Shown here piece by piece: positions 10,724 to 22,343 of a stretch of 64,000 nucleotides of DNA (its first letter is position 1; the number at the start of each line of letters is the position of its first letter). The notes beneath the pieces were generated by a model. The model searched no databases and was not told the DNA's origin. It saw only the letters and a program-made list of their open reading frames with translations. Where the stretch lies: the NCBI GenBank assembly GCA_006386115.1, contig VFIW01000047.1:286290-350289 (forward strand), written 5' to 3'. Source of the stretch: Globisporangium splendens. Taxonomy: Eukaryota; Oomycota; Peronosporomycetes; Pythiales; Pythiaceae. The position numbers and the translations under genes are program-made.

Positions 10724-13054
10724 TTATCGACGGCCATAGCCACCACCGTTCGGATTGCTCGCAGGAGGTGGACGCCGTCGCGGATCTCTGCTTTCACCCA
10801 TGACTGCAGGCCGCTTCAAATCGGGTTGCTGCATTTGCTGCTGGTTATACTGCTGTTGTTGCAAGGGCGTCCCGAGGAGTGCACCGCCACTTCCATTCGG
10901 ACCAGGTGGAGGTGGCCAGCTTCCAGGCATGTCGTCCCGTGCCCGCTTCATGCCCGCCATCATGGCAGCGGGAGGCGGCGGCATCATAGCACGAGGAGGA
11001 GGAGGGCCGCCCATCATCATGCCAGGTTGCATCTGTCGTGGCGGCGGTGGTGGCGGCATAAGCGATGAATACGAGACTTGGGAGGGTGGAGGAGGCACTA
11101 AGCTCGCTGCGATCGATTGCGCAGCCGCGATCGCTGCAGCTGTCGCTGTTGCAGCACTGATCGTCGAGTCCATGGGGCAGTCCTGCTTCCAGTGACCTTT
11201 TTGACGACATTTGTGGCACGTGTACGACGCAGGAGGCACCTTCGGCTGTGTGCAGTCGGAGATGTAGTGGCCGGGTGTGTTACAACGCTTACACAAGTAC
11301 CCCTCGGGCGGCACCTTGCGCACCATCTGGCCATTGCTACCAACTTGAGACTGGTCTTTCGTCGGACAGTCTTCGATCCAATGGCCCTTGGTACCACATC
11401 GGTTGCACGTGTACGACTCCGGAGGCGGCCGACGACCGGAGCCAGCACCACTGCCCATCATCTTAGACTGCCCGTGGCCATCGTGGAACGATTTCTGAGT
11501 CGCAAACGCGTTGAAGCTCGCGGCATTGATCGCACTAGCGCGGATACTGTTGTGCGCACCATCGCCCATCCCAGGAAGAAACTCCTCGCTGGGGTCAACC
11601 CGAGACGGTTCACTTGACATGGCATCTGGTTCGTTCAGCACCGTTTGCCCTCCATTGTACTTGTCGTCCATCGGATCACCTGGACGGTTGCGACACCAGA
11701 ACTTGGTGCTGTGGTCGTTGCTGCAGATAGAAAATTACGCAAAAGAGAGTGTTAATATGCAGCCTTTGGCGGATCAATGCTTGATGTGCTATCCAACAAA
11801 CATACCTGCCCGTAGCAACGACATGGCCCACTGGATGCCACTGGATATCCCACACAGCCGTATCGTGGGCCTGTGGGATCGACGCCAGCGCATTCTCTTT
11901 CCTATAAACATGCATAAACGCATGTTTAATAACCTCAGCACATACACAAGAGCGCATGATGAAAGCAAAAAACAGGATACTTACCCCACTTCCCAGTACA
12001 TGAGCGAACCATCGTAGGACCCACTCACGAACAAGCGCTCGTACCACGGGTGCCACGCGATGGACGTTACTTCGCGCGCATGGCCTTTCATCGTCGCAAA
12101 CTCCTTGAGCGTGCGGATGTCGTAGATCTTGATGAGCTGGTCGCGACTTGCCGTGAGCAGCCAGTTGCCGTTGTCGTTCCACGCGACCTTGAACACCGTG
12201 TTCTTGTGGCCGTGCAGCGTGTTGAGGCTGTTGCCGGACTTGGGGTCCCAGATCTTGACGAGGTTGTCTTTACTGCCGGACGCGAGCAGACACTTCTGCG
12301 GATGGTACGCAACGCACTTGACATCCCAGCCGTGGCCTGTGAGCACGCGCTCTTCGCGACCGCTCTCAAAGTCCCAGATCTTGACGGTCGCGTCGTCCGA
12401 GCACGACACAAACTTGAAGTCTGTCGGCGAAAAGCTGAGCGACCGCACGGCCTCGCGGTGGCCCTGCAGCAGTTGCACGTTCGTCATGCTCGACTGCCAG
12501 TACTTGATCACGCCACCATGGTCAGCAGTCACGAGCCAGTTGTCATTATGCGACCACACCATCGCGCGCACAGCGTCATCGTGGGCCTGCAGGATCGTCT
12601 CGAAATTGAACGCGAGGCCGTTCCAGAGCGTGAACTCGCCGACCGAGTTGCCCGTGATCAGCCGCCGACCCTCAGGCGTCCACGTGAGGCAGTTCACGGG
12701 GCAGCGCTGCTTGTTCGTCGAGCAGCGGCAGAACTTGGTGCACACGCAGGACGCGAGGTCGTCGCTTCCCGAATACACGGCGGGCGGCAGCATCTGCCGC
12801 TTGAAGAACGAGTGCGGCGGCAGCGTGTGCGCGCGATACGAGCGCGCGGTCACGAACTTGCGCTGCACCACGTAGTTGATGAAGGTGGCGTTCGGGTCCA
12901 CGCTCTTGCGCACGATAGGCTTGCGCATGCGCTTGTGCGGCGGCACGCCCCCCGCGAACGCGCTCGAGCCCACGTCGTGGCCGCTGCGCAGCACCTGCGC
13001 CGGGTGCAGCTCGCCGTCCTGCTGCTGCATGTTGGAGTTCTTTCCGTTTGCCAT
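10724..13054 (-). CDS. WDR33: WDR33/Pfs2-like polyadenylation factor with three CCHC zinc knuckles
   Basis: Three exons, 13054-11985, 11901-11806 and 11720-10724, with donors GTAAGT and GTATGT; the frame closes to 720 residues. The N-terminal RKPIVRKSVDPNATFINYV and seven WD repeats are typical of WDR33 (animals), FY (plants) and Pfs2 (yeast), the CPSF subunit that with CPSF30 reads AAUAAA. The last WD blade crosses both introns (IQWHPVGHVVATGSNDHSTK), which proves the joins. After the propeller come three CCHC knuckles (CNRCGTKGHWIEDC, CKRCNTPGHYISDC, CHKCRQKGHWKQDC) and a Pro/Gly/Met-rich tail. Human WDR33 has no such knuckles; they resemble those of RBBP6/Mpe1. An in-frame ATG at 13120 would add 22 residues. 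Confidence 0.88.
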
Positions 13055-13120
13055 ACAATCCTGTCTGTTTGGGGGGACGGTGCCAGACGCGTGTGTGACA
13101 CGACTGGTAGAACGATCCAC

Positions 13121-13985
13121 ATGATGGCTAAATGTTACAGCGAATAACCGGTTTAGAGAGCATGAAAAGGTTCTTGGACTGAATGTGTTGGTTCGTACAT
13201 TCGAGCAACTTCACTTGCCAAACCCATTTTACACACATTCGAGCAACGTGCACAATGGCTTTTGCTCGAATCGGGGCTCTGTCTCGCACAATCGAGGCAT
13301 GAGAAACTGCAGGCGGTGAGGCATTGCTTTGCGTGCCTTCTCGGTCTTGTCTCCACCATACTGCAGCCTTTTGATAAGCGAATTAGGTTCCTGTAAGTAG
13401 TGACAAACACCACCTTATCGGAGTTAAACGCTTGATACGAAACACTCGGACCCCGAGCACACTCATGTACTCCGAGTCTTCGGATGACAAGCCCTCGAAT
13501 ACGAATAAGCAGCCGTGCAGATATGACTTCGCGTGCTTTTTCATTGGTCAACGTGTAGAAGCTTGCACTTGTTTACACTCTTATCAGTCAAGCATAAACA
13601 ACGGTAAAACCACACTAAAAAGGGGTTTCGGCATTTAGCAGCCTTTGGAAAGCGCAACAGCGGATTTGTAGACGTGCTCTCGGTGTACGAAAGGCAGCAA
13701 ATCTTCCAAATCACGTCACTCTGTTGGTTTAAGCGCAATAGAAATTGTTAATGACTTGCTGCTATTGACTAGAAAGAGTAACATGCACTTGTTGACGCAG
13801 TGGCCAACCAGCATAAACAAGTGCACACGTAGGGGCGTTTCGCACTGTTTCTGAATGGAAAGCCCTTATTTAGCTCCATTCGTCTCAATCAGCCATGTGA
13901 ATAGAGCCAACGACGATGGGACCAGCTTCTCAGTTCCAAACCTGCCTGGCCTGCAAACAAAGCGAGAGCAACGACTGAGACGAAC
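13121..13985. other. Intergenic between divergent genes
   Basis: This holds the start regions of WDR33 (-) and NDUFS7 copy A (+). I see no coding potential, RNA gene or repeat of note. The small ORFs have neither homology nor splice partners. Confidence 0.6.
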
Positions 13986-14689
13986 ATGCTGACTATCGTG
14001 CGGTGGACGAGAGCCACGGCCATGAAGCCACCGCAGGTTTTCGGTGGTTCAGCCTCCTTGTCCTTCCACTCAAGCGCTCTGGTCTCCAATCCGGTCTCAG
14101 AACGCGGGAACATCTCCGACTTGCTCGTTGGCAACGCCGCCGCCAGGAACGGCGCCGGTAGGTACTTCATATGCTTTTCAAACTTCGACTTGGCGGGAGA
14201 CTGAGAACTCTTGTTAAATGTGAAATAGAGTACGTTGTGGCGAAGGTGGACGATCTAATAAACTGGAGTCGTCGCAGCTCGTTTTGGCCAATGACATTTG
14301 GCCTTGCATGCTGTGCTGTCGAGATGATGCAAACCGCTGGCTCGCGATACGATGTCGAGCGAATTGGAATGTTGTTCCGCGCGTCACCACGGCAGTCTGA
14401 TGTGATGATCGTCGCTGGAACTCTGACCAACAAGATGGCACCGGCGCTTCGCCGTGTGTATGAGCAAATGCCAGAACCGCGTTGGGTCGTGTCCATGGGG
14501 AGCTGCGCAAACGGCGGTGGGTACTACCACTACTCATACTCGGTCGTGCGTGGTGTGGACCGTATCGTGCCCGTGGACATTTACGTGCCAGGTTGCCCGC
14601 CAACCGCGGAAGCGCTTCTTTTTGGGTTCATGCAGTTGCAGAAGAAGGTCAAGGCCAACAAGTCGCTCTTGCTACGAGTCAGAAAATGA
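13986..14689 (+). CDS. NDUFS7: NADH dehydrogenase Fe-S subunit 7 (complex I PSST), copy A
   Basis: Exon 1 is 13986-14157 and exon 2 is 14229-14689, with a 71-base intron (GTAGGT...ATAG); the product has 210 residues. The N-terminus is basic and Ser-rich, as expected for a mitochondrial presequence. The core carries the four cysteines that bind cluster N2: the CC pair in LACCAVEMM, one in GSCANGGG and one in PGCPPT. NDUFS7 passes electrons from N2 to ubiquinone in the complex I peripheral arm. The protein is intact but more diverged than copy B (19039-19768) and its DNA is less GC-rich, so it may be specialised or recently relaxed. The intron sits at the same codon in both copies, so they arose by DNA duplication. 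Confidence 0.9.
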
Positions 14690-15933
14690 CAATGTCTGGA
14701 GTCGCTTCGTCCAGACTAATGCCTTTGGCTTTTTCTGCATGCTCGAGTGCAGGTAGCAGAGCTGCTCTTGTCATCGTAAAGTTGAAGGTTTTCATGAAAT
14801 GCAACAACAACGTCGTTGTACAATGTTACAATTGATATTGCCACCAAAATCGTAGATTATCGGTTCTCAGCAAATAATCTGGCTGAATTATTTACTGACA
14901 AACAATTCTAACGCTCTTACAGCAGGCGTTCTACGTGTAGCAATTGCACCAGAGCCACTGTCGTTGATACAGTTGTAGGTACAACAGATGGTCAATTGCT
15001 AATTGCTGTGTGCTGGGTCTAGGGAGGAGCGTCGACGATTTAGCAGCAAACCTTAACCATTTCTGCTTGCGCCAAGTCTGGGTCTTGCTGTTTGGCACTG
15101 CTGAGCTCTTGCGCATCTAGGACATGGCAACACATTGCTGGCCATACGACGTGCCGTTTCAATACATTTTACAAGTACAGCCAGACCAATCTATACTAAT
15201 GAATCGATCATTGCGTTTTGAATGACTGGCTGTGTGAAAACCTTCAGCGTGTCAATACAATCCGATCTCAGTGGAGAACATTGAGATATTTCGCAGTCGT
15301 GTAGACGGATGCTTCATGTACGAGAGAGGATGCAAACGACTTCAACACCGGACACATATCTTTGGTGACAGAGCAACGAGTTGCACTGCACGCTGAGCAA
15401 CCAGGAGTTTGCCTACGTCCCCGATTACTGGTTTCCAATATCTTCCAACAACTCGGATGTTCTATCCTCCGTGTTTGTCTGCACGTAGAAATTGTAAACG
15501 TTGCAGTGGCATCAACACGCAAAAGACTTGATTAGTTGGAACGACTGTTACTGACTCTGTACCACGAATGTCTGGTGCACTTGTTCGAGGATCGTCATGA
15601 ACTTGTTTTGGTTGTTCAACTAGAACAACCGCAACAGCGCAATCTTTGAATCAGGCGACCGACCAAAACTAACATTTGGTTTTGAGTGGTCCACTATTGT
15701 TGTTTGTCTGTTTGATTTGAGTTGGTCCGTTCAGCTTGAATCGAGCAAATGCAACCCGAAGGTTGATCCTGTGGAGCTGTCTGATAGTTAGTCTAAAATA
15801 CGTTGGATCTCACTTGGTGCAAGGGTGCCAGAAAATCCGCACGTGACGTGCGTATCTTGCTTTGGTGCGCACGGACTCACAACAGCATTCCCTCGAGTTG
15901 TTTCTCGTTCAGCATTACTAGCGTCGTCCGTGG
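14690..15933. other. Intergenic, nothing recognised
   Basis: It lies downstream of NDUFS7 copy A and is AT-richer than its surroundings. No ORF with composition or motifs of a gene was found on either strand. It may be a remnant of the duplication that produced the kinase pseudogene further on, but no similarity was visible by eye. Confidence 0.55.
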
Positions 15934-16368
15934 TTGGAATTCAATACTAGCACGGATGAGTTGCAGCTACCCTCGCTCATCGTTGGCGACAGCGAAGTTA
16001 TGGTGGATGAGCGATCTCGCGAGACCAACGCAGCTGTCTCGCTTTTGCTCTCGTCGTTTTCCAGCGACGGCGAAGGAAACTCGGATTTGAACAATCAATC
16101 ATACTCTGGGGAAGATGGCACGACTGAGCTGTTCTCGCTCATCGTTGACGATAGCGAACAAGAAGAGGATGAACAGTCGAGTGAGTCCAACTCAGTCGTC
16201 TCATCTTCGTCGTCGTCAATATCCAGCGACAGCGAAGGAGGCTTGGTTTCGAATGACCAACTTCACTTTGAGGCAGAAGACGCAACTGAGTTGATTCGCG
16301 AGCTCAAATATACGACCAGCACCATCGCTATGACGCTCAAGGCAAAGTATGCATATTGCGCGCTCTGA
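15934..16368 (+). CDS. Unrecognised acidic Ser-rich ORF with an internal repeat
   Basis: An open frame of 144 residues. It is rich in Ser, Glu and Asp and has two similar halves: LPSLIVGDSE...SSFSSDGEG...EDGTTEL and FSLIVDDSEQ...SSISSDSEG...EDATELI, each about 50 residues. No known domain is seen. It lies just upstream of a kinase pseudogene on the same strand and may be part of that degraded locus. The absence of stops and the repeat suggest a real or recently real coding segment, but no start context or splice site fixes its limits. Confidence 0.3.
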   Translation: MEFNTSTDELQLPSLIVGDSEVMVDERSRETNAAVSLLLSSFSSDGEGNSDLNNQSYSGEDGTTELFSLIVDDSEQEEDEQSSESNSVVSSSSSSISSDSEGGLVSNDQLHFEAEDATELIRELKYTTSTIAMTLKAKYAYCAL

Positions 16369-16387
16369 CTTCGAGTTTAATTTCGGA

Positions 16388-18131
16388 AGATGACGTGTTT
16401 GCACTTGTTCGAAGTGGAGCTCGCCGAGCCCATTCATCAATTATGAACGACGCACAATGAGATCTGGTGATGAAAATGTGTGCGCATAATCCACGCGAAC
16501 GGATATCAATCGCGTACGTTGTGGACAGTCTACGATTGTTCTCGCTCGAGAACGACGGCAGCTCTTGTGCAACGACGAAAGTGGCACCAGCCAATACAGC
16601 TACAGAGGTACGTAAACAAATGGCAGATACCCACACGTCTGTGCGAGACTGCCCACTATTTACTTGTGTCAATGTGTAGAATGACAAAGCGCACGTTAAA
16701 ACCGAGAGCCAAAGCATCACAACTTTCGTCTTTCCGCAAGTGTGTGGGACCGTCGAAAGCGCGCTTGCAACGATTCCATCCAAGTGCAAACTTTACCCGA
16801 ATGTAGAGTAGATCGCCCAGAACGTGTATTCTGCTCCTGAATGCTTTTACGACCGCATTATCCGATTGGGCTGCCACCCGACTGACACGAAAGTCACACG
16901 ACTCTGTTACTTGCTGGCACGTGTTGAAGATAACCTGCGTACAGCAGTATCCGCGACATCTGTTGCTCGCCTGGCTCGAAGTCAAAAAGTGGCCGAGGTG
17001 AACCATGTCTTGTATGCTGAACTGGATCGAATCATGGACTTGCTTGCCGTGCCAAGTTTTGATGCACTCGCTCCTGGAAGCAAGATGCTGGTGATATCGA
17101 CAAGCGAGTTCTTGGATTTGGAGATGCTACTAGCGTCAGAAGCCCATGTATTGGAGGCACTATAACGAATAATGCTGCAGTCACGCTGAGTCACTACGAC
17201 TCACAGAACGCCCTATCTTCCGCACGATCTAATGACAACATGTGGGATCAATCGGGTCGGCTCGTCGTCGCAGATTCACCTCCAAAATGGCGTTTGGCTC
17301 TACGAGATATAACTTTCAGAGTAAGCGATGCGATCGGCGAAGGAGCCTTTGGGAAAGGGTACAAGGGCACTTGGCTCGGTATTCCTGTTGTTGCCAAGTT
17401 CATGGGCTTCGACGAAGACCCAGGCACAGTGAGCACAAAGCTGCTGCTGTCATGGAATCTGGGTGTGGTGTCAGCTGAGCTATCCACATATCATCAAGCT
17501 TTTCGGAGCGAACCACATCAGCAAACGCTACTTGGTCTGTGAGTATGCCTCGAACGGAAGCCTGCTCGCGTACTTGCGGAAAAGAGAAGGCAATCGCGAT
17601 GGAAAATGGAGAAAGCTTTTCGAAGTGGCCCTCGATGTGCAGCACATGCATTCGCTCAACATCGTTCACAACGATCTCAAGTGCACCAACATTCTGGTGG
17701 GCGAGCGAGGTGACACCAACATCACTGATTTCAGCTTGAGCTGCATTCTAGACGTTGCAGAAATCCAAGTTGACCCAAAGAGAATTAGTGGGGTCCATTG
17801 GAAATCGCCTGAATATCTCAAGGGAGAGCGTCCTGCAATTGCCACCGACATCTACTCGCTGGCGATGTGTATCCTAGAGGTTATGACTGATGATATTCCT
17901 TGGGGACGGAATATGATCGACGCTGTCGTTCGCGTCAGAGTGAAGCAAGGGTTCATTCCCAATCGTCCTGCAACGCTGAGCGACACGCAGTGGAATCTGA
18001 TCGAGTTGATGACGGAGACTGATCCATCGCAGCGCGTCAAAATCGAGTTTGTCGTCAACAAGCTTGACGAGATTATCCGCGATGAAGCGAGAGAAGCTGG
18101 CATGGAGCAAGGGCCATCGATTCCACCGTAA
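16388..18131 (+). pseudogene. Decayed copy of the ankyrin pseudokinase-kinase gene
   Basis: It matches the second half of the gene at 6589-10477: the end of the pseudokinase (KMCAHNPRERISIAYVVD at about 16475), the linker (DNLRTAVSATSVARLARSQK at about 16930) and the kinase domain (17240-18131). Lesions seen: a Trp codon turned to TGA near 16457; a lost intron acceptor before the FVFP segment near 16720 (the donor GAG|GTACGT near 16612 is intact); TAG near 16806; a stop at about 17163; one inserted base near 17450 in the LLLHEIRVWCQL region; and DFG changed to DFS near 17733. The ankyrin part is absent. Long open stretches (222 residues at 17463-18131) show that the decay is recent. Confidence 0.85.
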
Positions 18132-19038
18132 ACAATTTTCGCGTCACCTCGTTGTGTCGTGTCTGATGCGCAACTGTCATCTTTTGATGAGCAAGCGGCG
18201 TAGCCTTTTGTCGAAATTGATGCATCTGCCTTGACATGAGTCCACATCAGGCTAGCCAGAAAAGGGGAAAAAGCAGTTGCGTTGTGTCTTTGCATAATGA
18301 GTGTAATTTGACGCTTTTTACTTTTCCACTTGGAAAAGATGCATGAAAGTCCCAATGCTTATTTGCTTGTGCGACAGAGTTTTCCATCTCTTCATGGTGA
18401 TACTTGGGTTCGTTGCCGATTTTGGAGTCTCTCCAGAACAACGACCGCATTGGACGTAGGCTACAATTTATCATATACAGCCTACTACTGCAGTCACCCT
18501 ATGCATGTGTGCAGGCTTATTCGATCTCTTCAAATTACCCAGCATTTTGGCAGCACAAGTGATGGAATTATGCTCGAACCAAAGCGAACCATTCCGTGCG
18601 CGATACCTGAACGGCATCAACTCCAGGACGAACCCAAAAGAAGCAGGAAATTGCAGTTTCTGTGTGTAGTCAGCACTCGGCAAAGGGCAAAGGGCACGGA
18701 CCATGACGCTGCTGCAATGAGGTCTCGTTGTTCTTCCCACAGCCCAAGTTGTTTGCCATTTCGGAGATCCTGTTAAAAACCACCGTATTCCACCATACCT
18801 TCACAATACCATAACAATACACTACTTAATCTTCACCATCTACCATCAACCAACTGTCTACCCATCCTACTTAACCTCTTATCACTTGTATCCCTCAAAA
18901 TAACATCCTAATGCATTTTGGAAGGCATTCGGGTGGTTCATCCTGTCGTCATGTGTGGAGAGGGGGGAGCGTTGGAGACCCAATAGTCCCCAAGCCGCTC
19001 AGTTGGTGAGAACAGCGAGGAAGAAGCACGAGAGCGCC
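18132..19038. other. Intergenic, with a G-poor tract
   Basis: No gene is supported. About 18777-18905 reads almost only A, C and T on the plus strand (few G in 129 bases), a marked strand asymmetry just before the NDUFS7 copy B promoter. The rest is unremarkable. The region must contain the copy B promoter. Confidence 0.5.
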
Positions 19039-19768
19039 ATGCTGAGCACCGTCCTGCGCCGCACGTCCGTCGCGGCCGCCAAGCAGTCGCAGACCCTCGG
19101 CGCCGCCGCCACCACGGCGTCCATCCACTCGAGCGCTGCGGCGTCCAACCAGGTCGCGCAGCGCGGCGACGTGTCGGAGCTGCTCGCGGGCAACGCCGCT
19201 GCGCGCAACAGCGTCGGTGCGTGAAAATGAGCAGTTCTTTTGTCCTAATGGTTGCGTTGTAAATGGCGGCGTTCGATTAACGGCGTTGTTTGTGTGTGTG
19301 CGTATAGAGTACGTGGTGTCGAAGGTGGATGATCTGGTGAACTGGGGTCGCCGCAGTTCGCTGTGGCCGATGACGTTCGGCTTAGCGTGCTGCGCCGTCG
19401 AGATGATGCAAGTCGCCGGTTCGCGTTACGATTTCGAGCGCATGGGTATGGTGTTCCGTGCGTCGCCGCGTCAGACCGATGTGATGGTCGTCGCCGGTAC
19501 GCTGACCAACAAGATGGCGCCGGCGCTTCGTCGTGTGTACGACCAGATGCCCGAGCCGCGCTACGTCGTGTCCATGGGGAGTTGCGCGAACGGCGGTGGG
19601 TACTACCACTACTCGTACGCCGTCGTGCGTGGCGTGGACCGCATCGTGCCTGTCGACATCTACGTGCCGGGCTGCCCACCGACCGCGGAGGCGCTTCTTT
19701 TTGGGCTCATGCAGTTGCAGAAGAAGGTCAAAGCCAACAAGTCGCTCTTGCTCCGATTGAGAAAGTAA
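19039..19768 (+). CDS. NDUFS7: NADH dehydrogenase Fe-S subunit 7 (complex I PSST), copy B
   Basis: Exon 1 is 19039-19216 and exon 2 is 19308-19768, with an intron from GTGCGT to ATAG; the product has 212 residues. The N-terminus ([16 protein letters not shown]) is a typical mitochondrial presequence. The core has all N2 ligands ([23 protein letters not shown]) and ends KSLLLRLRK. It is GC-rich at third codon positions like the other housekeeping genes here, so it is probably the principal copy. It is a paralogue of the gene at 13986-14689, with the kinase pseudogene between them. Confidence 0.93.
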
Positions 19769-20374
19769 GTTGGCGGTGGCGGCAGCAGGCTCTTAAAATG
19801 GAAGAGCGCAAGCATGCCCAACAGATAATATACACACAAGACATGAAACGATGAGCAGGAGGTTATTTTTCTTGTCTCTTGCTGGTTGGCAAGTCGAGAA
19901 AATGGTGCGCAAGTTACTTTTTGGGCACCATTTTCCGTTTAAATTGAAAAAAACAGCATAAAAAGAATGATTTTCAACTACACAAAGCAGCAGAAGGGGT
20001 TCATTCGATGGCACACACAAAATGCAGAGCTCAAAACCAATTCATATCGTGTCGATAAAGTTTGTTTCATATTACCATAATCATAATAATACTGTACTCG
20101 GTGGGGCGTGTATGGGGAGGAGGAATCGGCTCACAAAAGAAATAGAAGCAGGAAAAATGCCGGCGAACGAGATGAGTCGAGAAGCTTCTGCAAGTTTGGG
20201 GGACACACACCCTCGAGGCCGACTGTGAGGCACTTCTCTTCGCGTTCCTTTGTCTCTAGATGAATAAAAAGGGTCGAAAGGCGCAGCCTTGGAGCGCTCG
20301 GCTTGACTTTTGTTTCGCGTTTTCTTCCGATCCTTTGCGTCATGCTGCGTATGTTTTGTGTGGTCGATGCTCGT
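19769..20374. other. 3' intergenic between convergent genes
   Basis: It lies between the stop of NDUFS7 copy B and the stop of the mitochondrial carrier, so it holds the two 3' UTRs. No coding signal, RNA gene or repeat was recognised. Confidence 0.6.
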
Positions 20375-21706
20375 TTATGTGATCGACTTGAGCTTCTCGT
20401 ACGCCGAATTGATGATGCCCCAGGAGAGCAGCGAGCGGAAAAAGTTCATGTGCACGCCACGATATAATTTACTCACGCTGTGGCCGCGCTCCTCGTACGT
20501 CAGGCGCAGCGCCTCGAGGGTCCCGATAAACGGCTCCCCATACACACTCTGCATCCGTGTTCGCGCCACTAAAAGACACAAAGTCACAAGAAGTTAGCCA
20601 CAGAACTCTCTATGCCTCTCATAGATATTCACATATGAAGCAGCATTTACCATTGATCGGGAAGGACACGGTACTGATGACAGCGCCGAGCACGGCACCG
20701 CACACAAAATCGTTCATCATTCGTCCCGTGGCCGAGTTGCTGCGCGGGAACGAATCGCGCAGCGGCTCACGCAGGCCAAAGAAGAGCATGTTCCCAGGTC
20801 CATTGCGGAACAGGATCGCCGACAACCCGCGGTAGTGCTCGCGCAGTCCAAACTTGTTCAAGTGCACGATGGCGTCGTACGCGCCTGTGATCTCGCGATT
20901 GAACTTTGGCGTCTGCAGCAGCGTTTGCGCGCGCTATTAGTGCACAACACGGAGACAAAAGCATTAAGACAAGCATTCATATCATACAATGACTGTCACG
21001 TGCATCAGCATCAAAGACGCACCTCAAATGGCGCGAGCACGGCTTCAGTTGTGCCCGATAACCCCGCTGCCAGCAAGTGGACGCTCTTGTGACTGCCGAG
21101 GCGCTCGACGAGGAACTCGTCGTACCAGTTGTACAACCCAAACATAATCGACTTCGACACCGCGGCTTGCAGCAACGGTGGCTTGACGCCGCGATAGAGC
21201 ATCACCAATCCCTCGTTCTTTACGTTCTGGTATGCGTCCCACGTATTCAACCCAAACAGCTAAAAGCACACAGACATTCAACATACAGCGAGAGTTAAGC
21301 CTCTATCGCATCCTGCTCTTCATGCCGTTTGCTCATCAATGCATCCGCGAACCTGCTGTCGAAACATGATTTTATTCGGTGGGAATGTGATCACGATATT
21401 GATCGCCGCAGCGGTGCCGCCGCACGCAAACTCGCGCAGATGCGGGAACTCGCGGAAAAACTCGTGCACATAGGGCAAGCGATAGTGTTCCACATACCCC
21501 ACACCTGCTTGCAACGCCGTATCACGAGAGTCTTGCGCCGTGCTCGTGCGCAGATGCAGCATGGATTCGTTCGTCGTGGGCTCGCTGCTTCCTCCCAACT
21601 GCGCGTCCTGCGGCAGCCGCCCGTCGTTCAAAATTACGCCCATCGCGGACCACGCCACGCACGCCGCAAGGGGAAGGAGGAAGAGAGAGGAAGGGAAGCG
21701 CGCCAA
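20375..21706 (-). CDS. Mitochondrial carrier, SLC25A51 (NAD+ transporter)-like
   Basis: Four exons: 21706-21353, 21259-21023, 20933-20651 and 20568-20375; the frame closes to 355 residues. The donors include GTGCGT and all acceptors end TAG. It has the three-repeat mitochondrial carrier fold. The usual P-x-D/E-x-x-K/R motifs appear in variant form: FPPNKIMFRQQ, LAPFERAQTLLQ and FPINVARTRMQS. The phrases ERxQTLLQ, RNGPGNMLFFGLR and FRSLLSWGIINSAYE match the SLC25A51/52/53 group; SLC25A51 imports NAD+ into mitochondria. The N-terminal 90 residues start with a hydrophobic stretch (SSLFLLPLAACVAWSAMGV) not typical of the family. Family is sure; substrate is inferred. Confidence 0.85.
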
Positions 21707-22343
21707 CGGACGAACGGAGCTTCTCGGCTTCTCTCGGATGCGCTTTCGCTTGTTGCTGCTGCTGCGCTGACGACCACGACACTAAATGAGTGTTTCAAGC
21801 GTAACCGCAAGTAGCGTAACCACGATACACGCAATGTGCTTATGCTGGTCTAATCCCCCGCAATTGTGACATATGACCAACACGCTCTTTGTTCTTTTAG
21901 CTGCGAATGGGACAGGGCATAACCCTTTGCTGCGTAACCCGCTGTCCGATTACGATTATAGGAAGTCGTGTCGTGTCTCTTTCTTTCTTGCCACACTGAC
22001 TTTGCCCCTCTCTATAAAGACACGAAAAATAGAGAACCCGAACCCTGGGGACAATGAGAACCCAAAACCAAGATCTTGCATCCTACCTTTAGGTGGGCCA
22101 CCTGAAACTCGATAGTACTCTACTATTTTCACTTGCAAATCATTGTGTTTGTAGCCCCCATTTTTTCGCAACTCAGATCCTGCTGCTAAAAATGACCTTT
22201 TCACACAGAACTGAGTACACACTTTTGGGTGGAAATACAAGTCCGCTCCCATTATTCCACTGAGTTGGGTTCGCTTGCAAAACGACAAAAGAACAGAAGC
22301 GCAGAACGAATTGCCGCCGCGTTTCTCTTCTATCGCCGTAGAC
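21707..22343. other. Divergent promoter region
   Basis: This stretch separates the starts of the carrier (-) and the PDZ/coiled-coil protein (+), so it should contain both promoters. A minus-strand ORF covering 21956-22966 runs into the coding region of the plus-strand gene and is its shadow. Nothing else was recognised. Confidence 0.55.

Noticed and set aside
12050..13147. 365-residue plus-strand ORF opposite WDR33
   Set aside because: Shadow of the WD-repeat exon; its sequence is an Arg/Val/Ala-rich artefact.
17463..18131. Separate short kinase gene
   Set aside because: It lacks the glycine loop and Lys, has DFS instead of DFG, and is the tail of the pseudogene after a one-base insertion.
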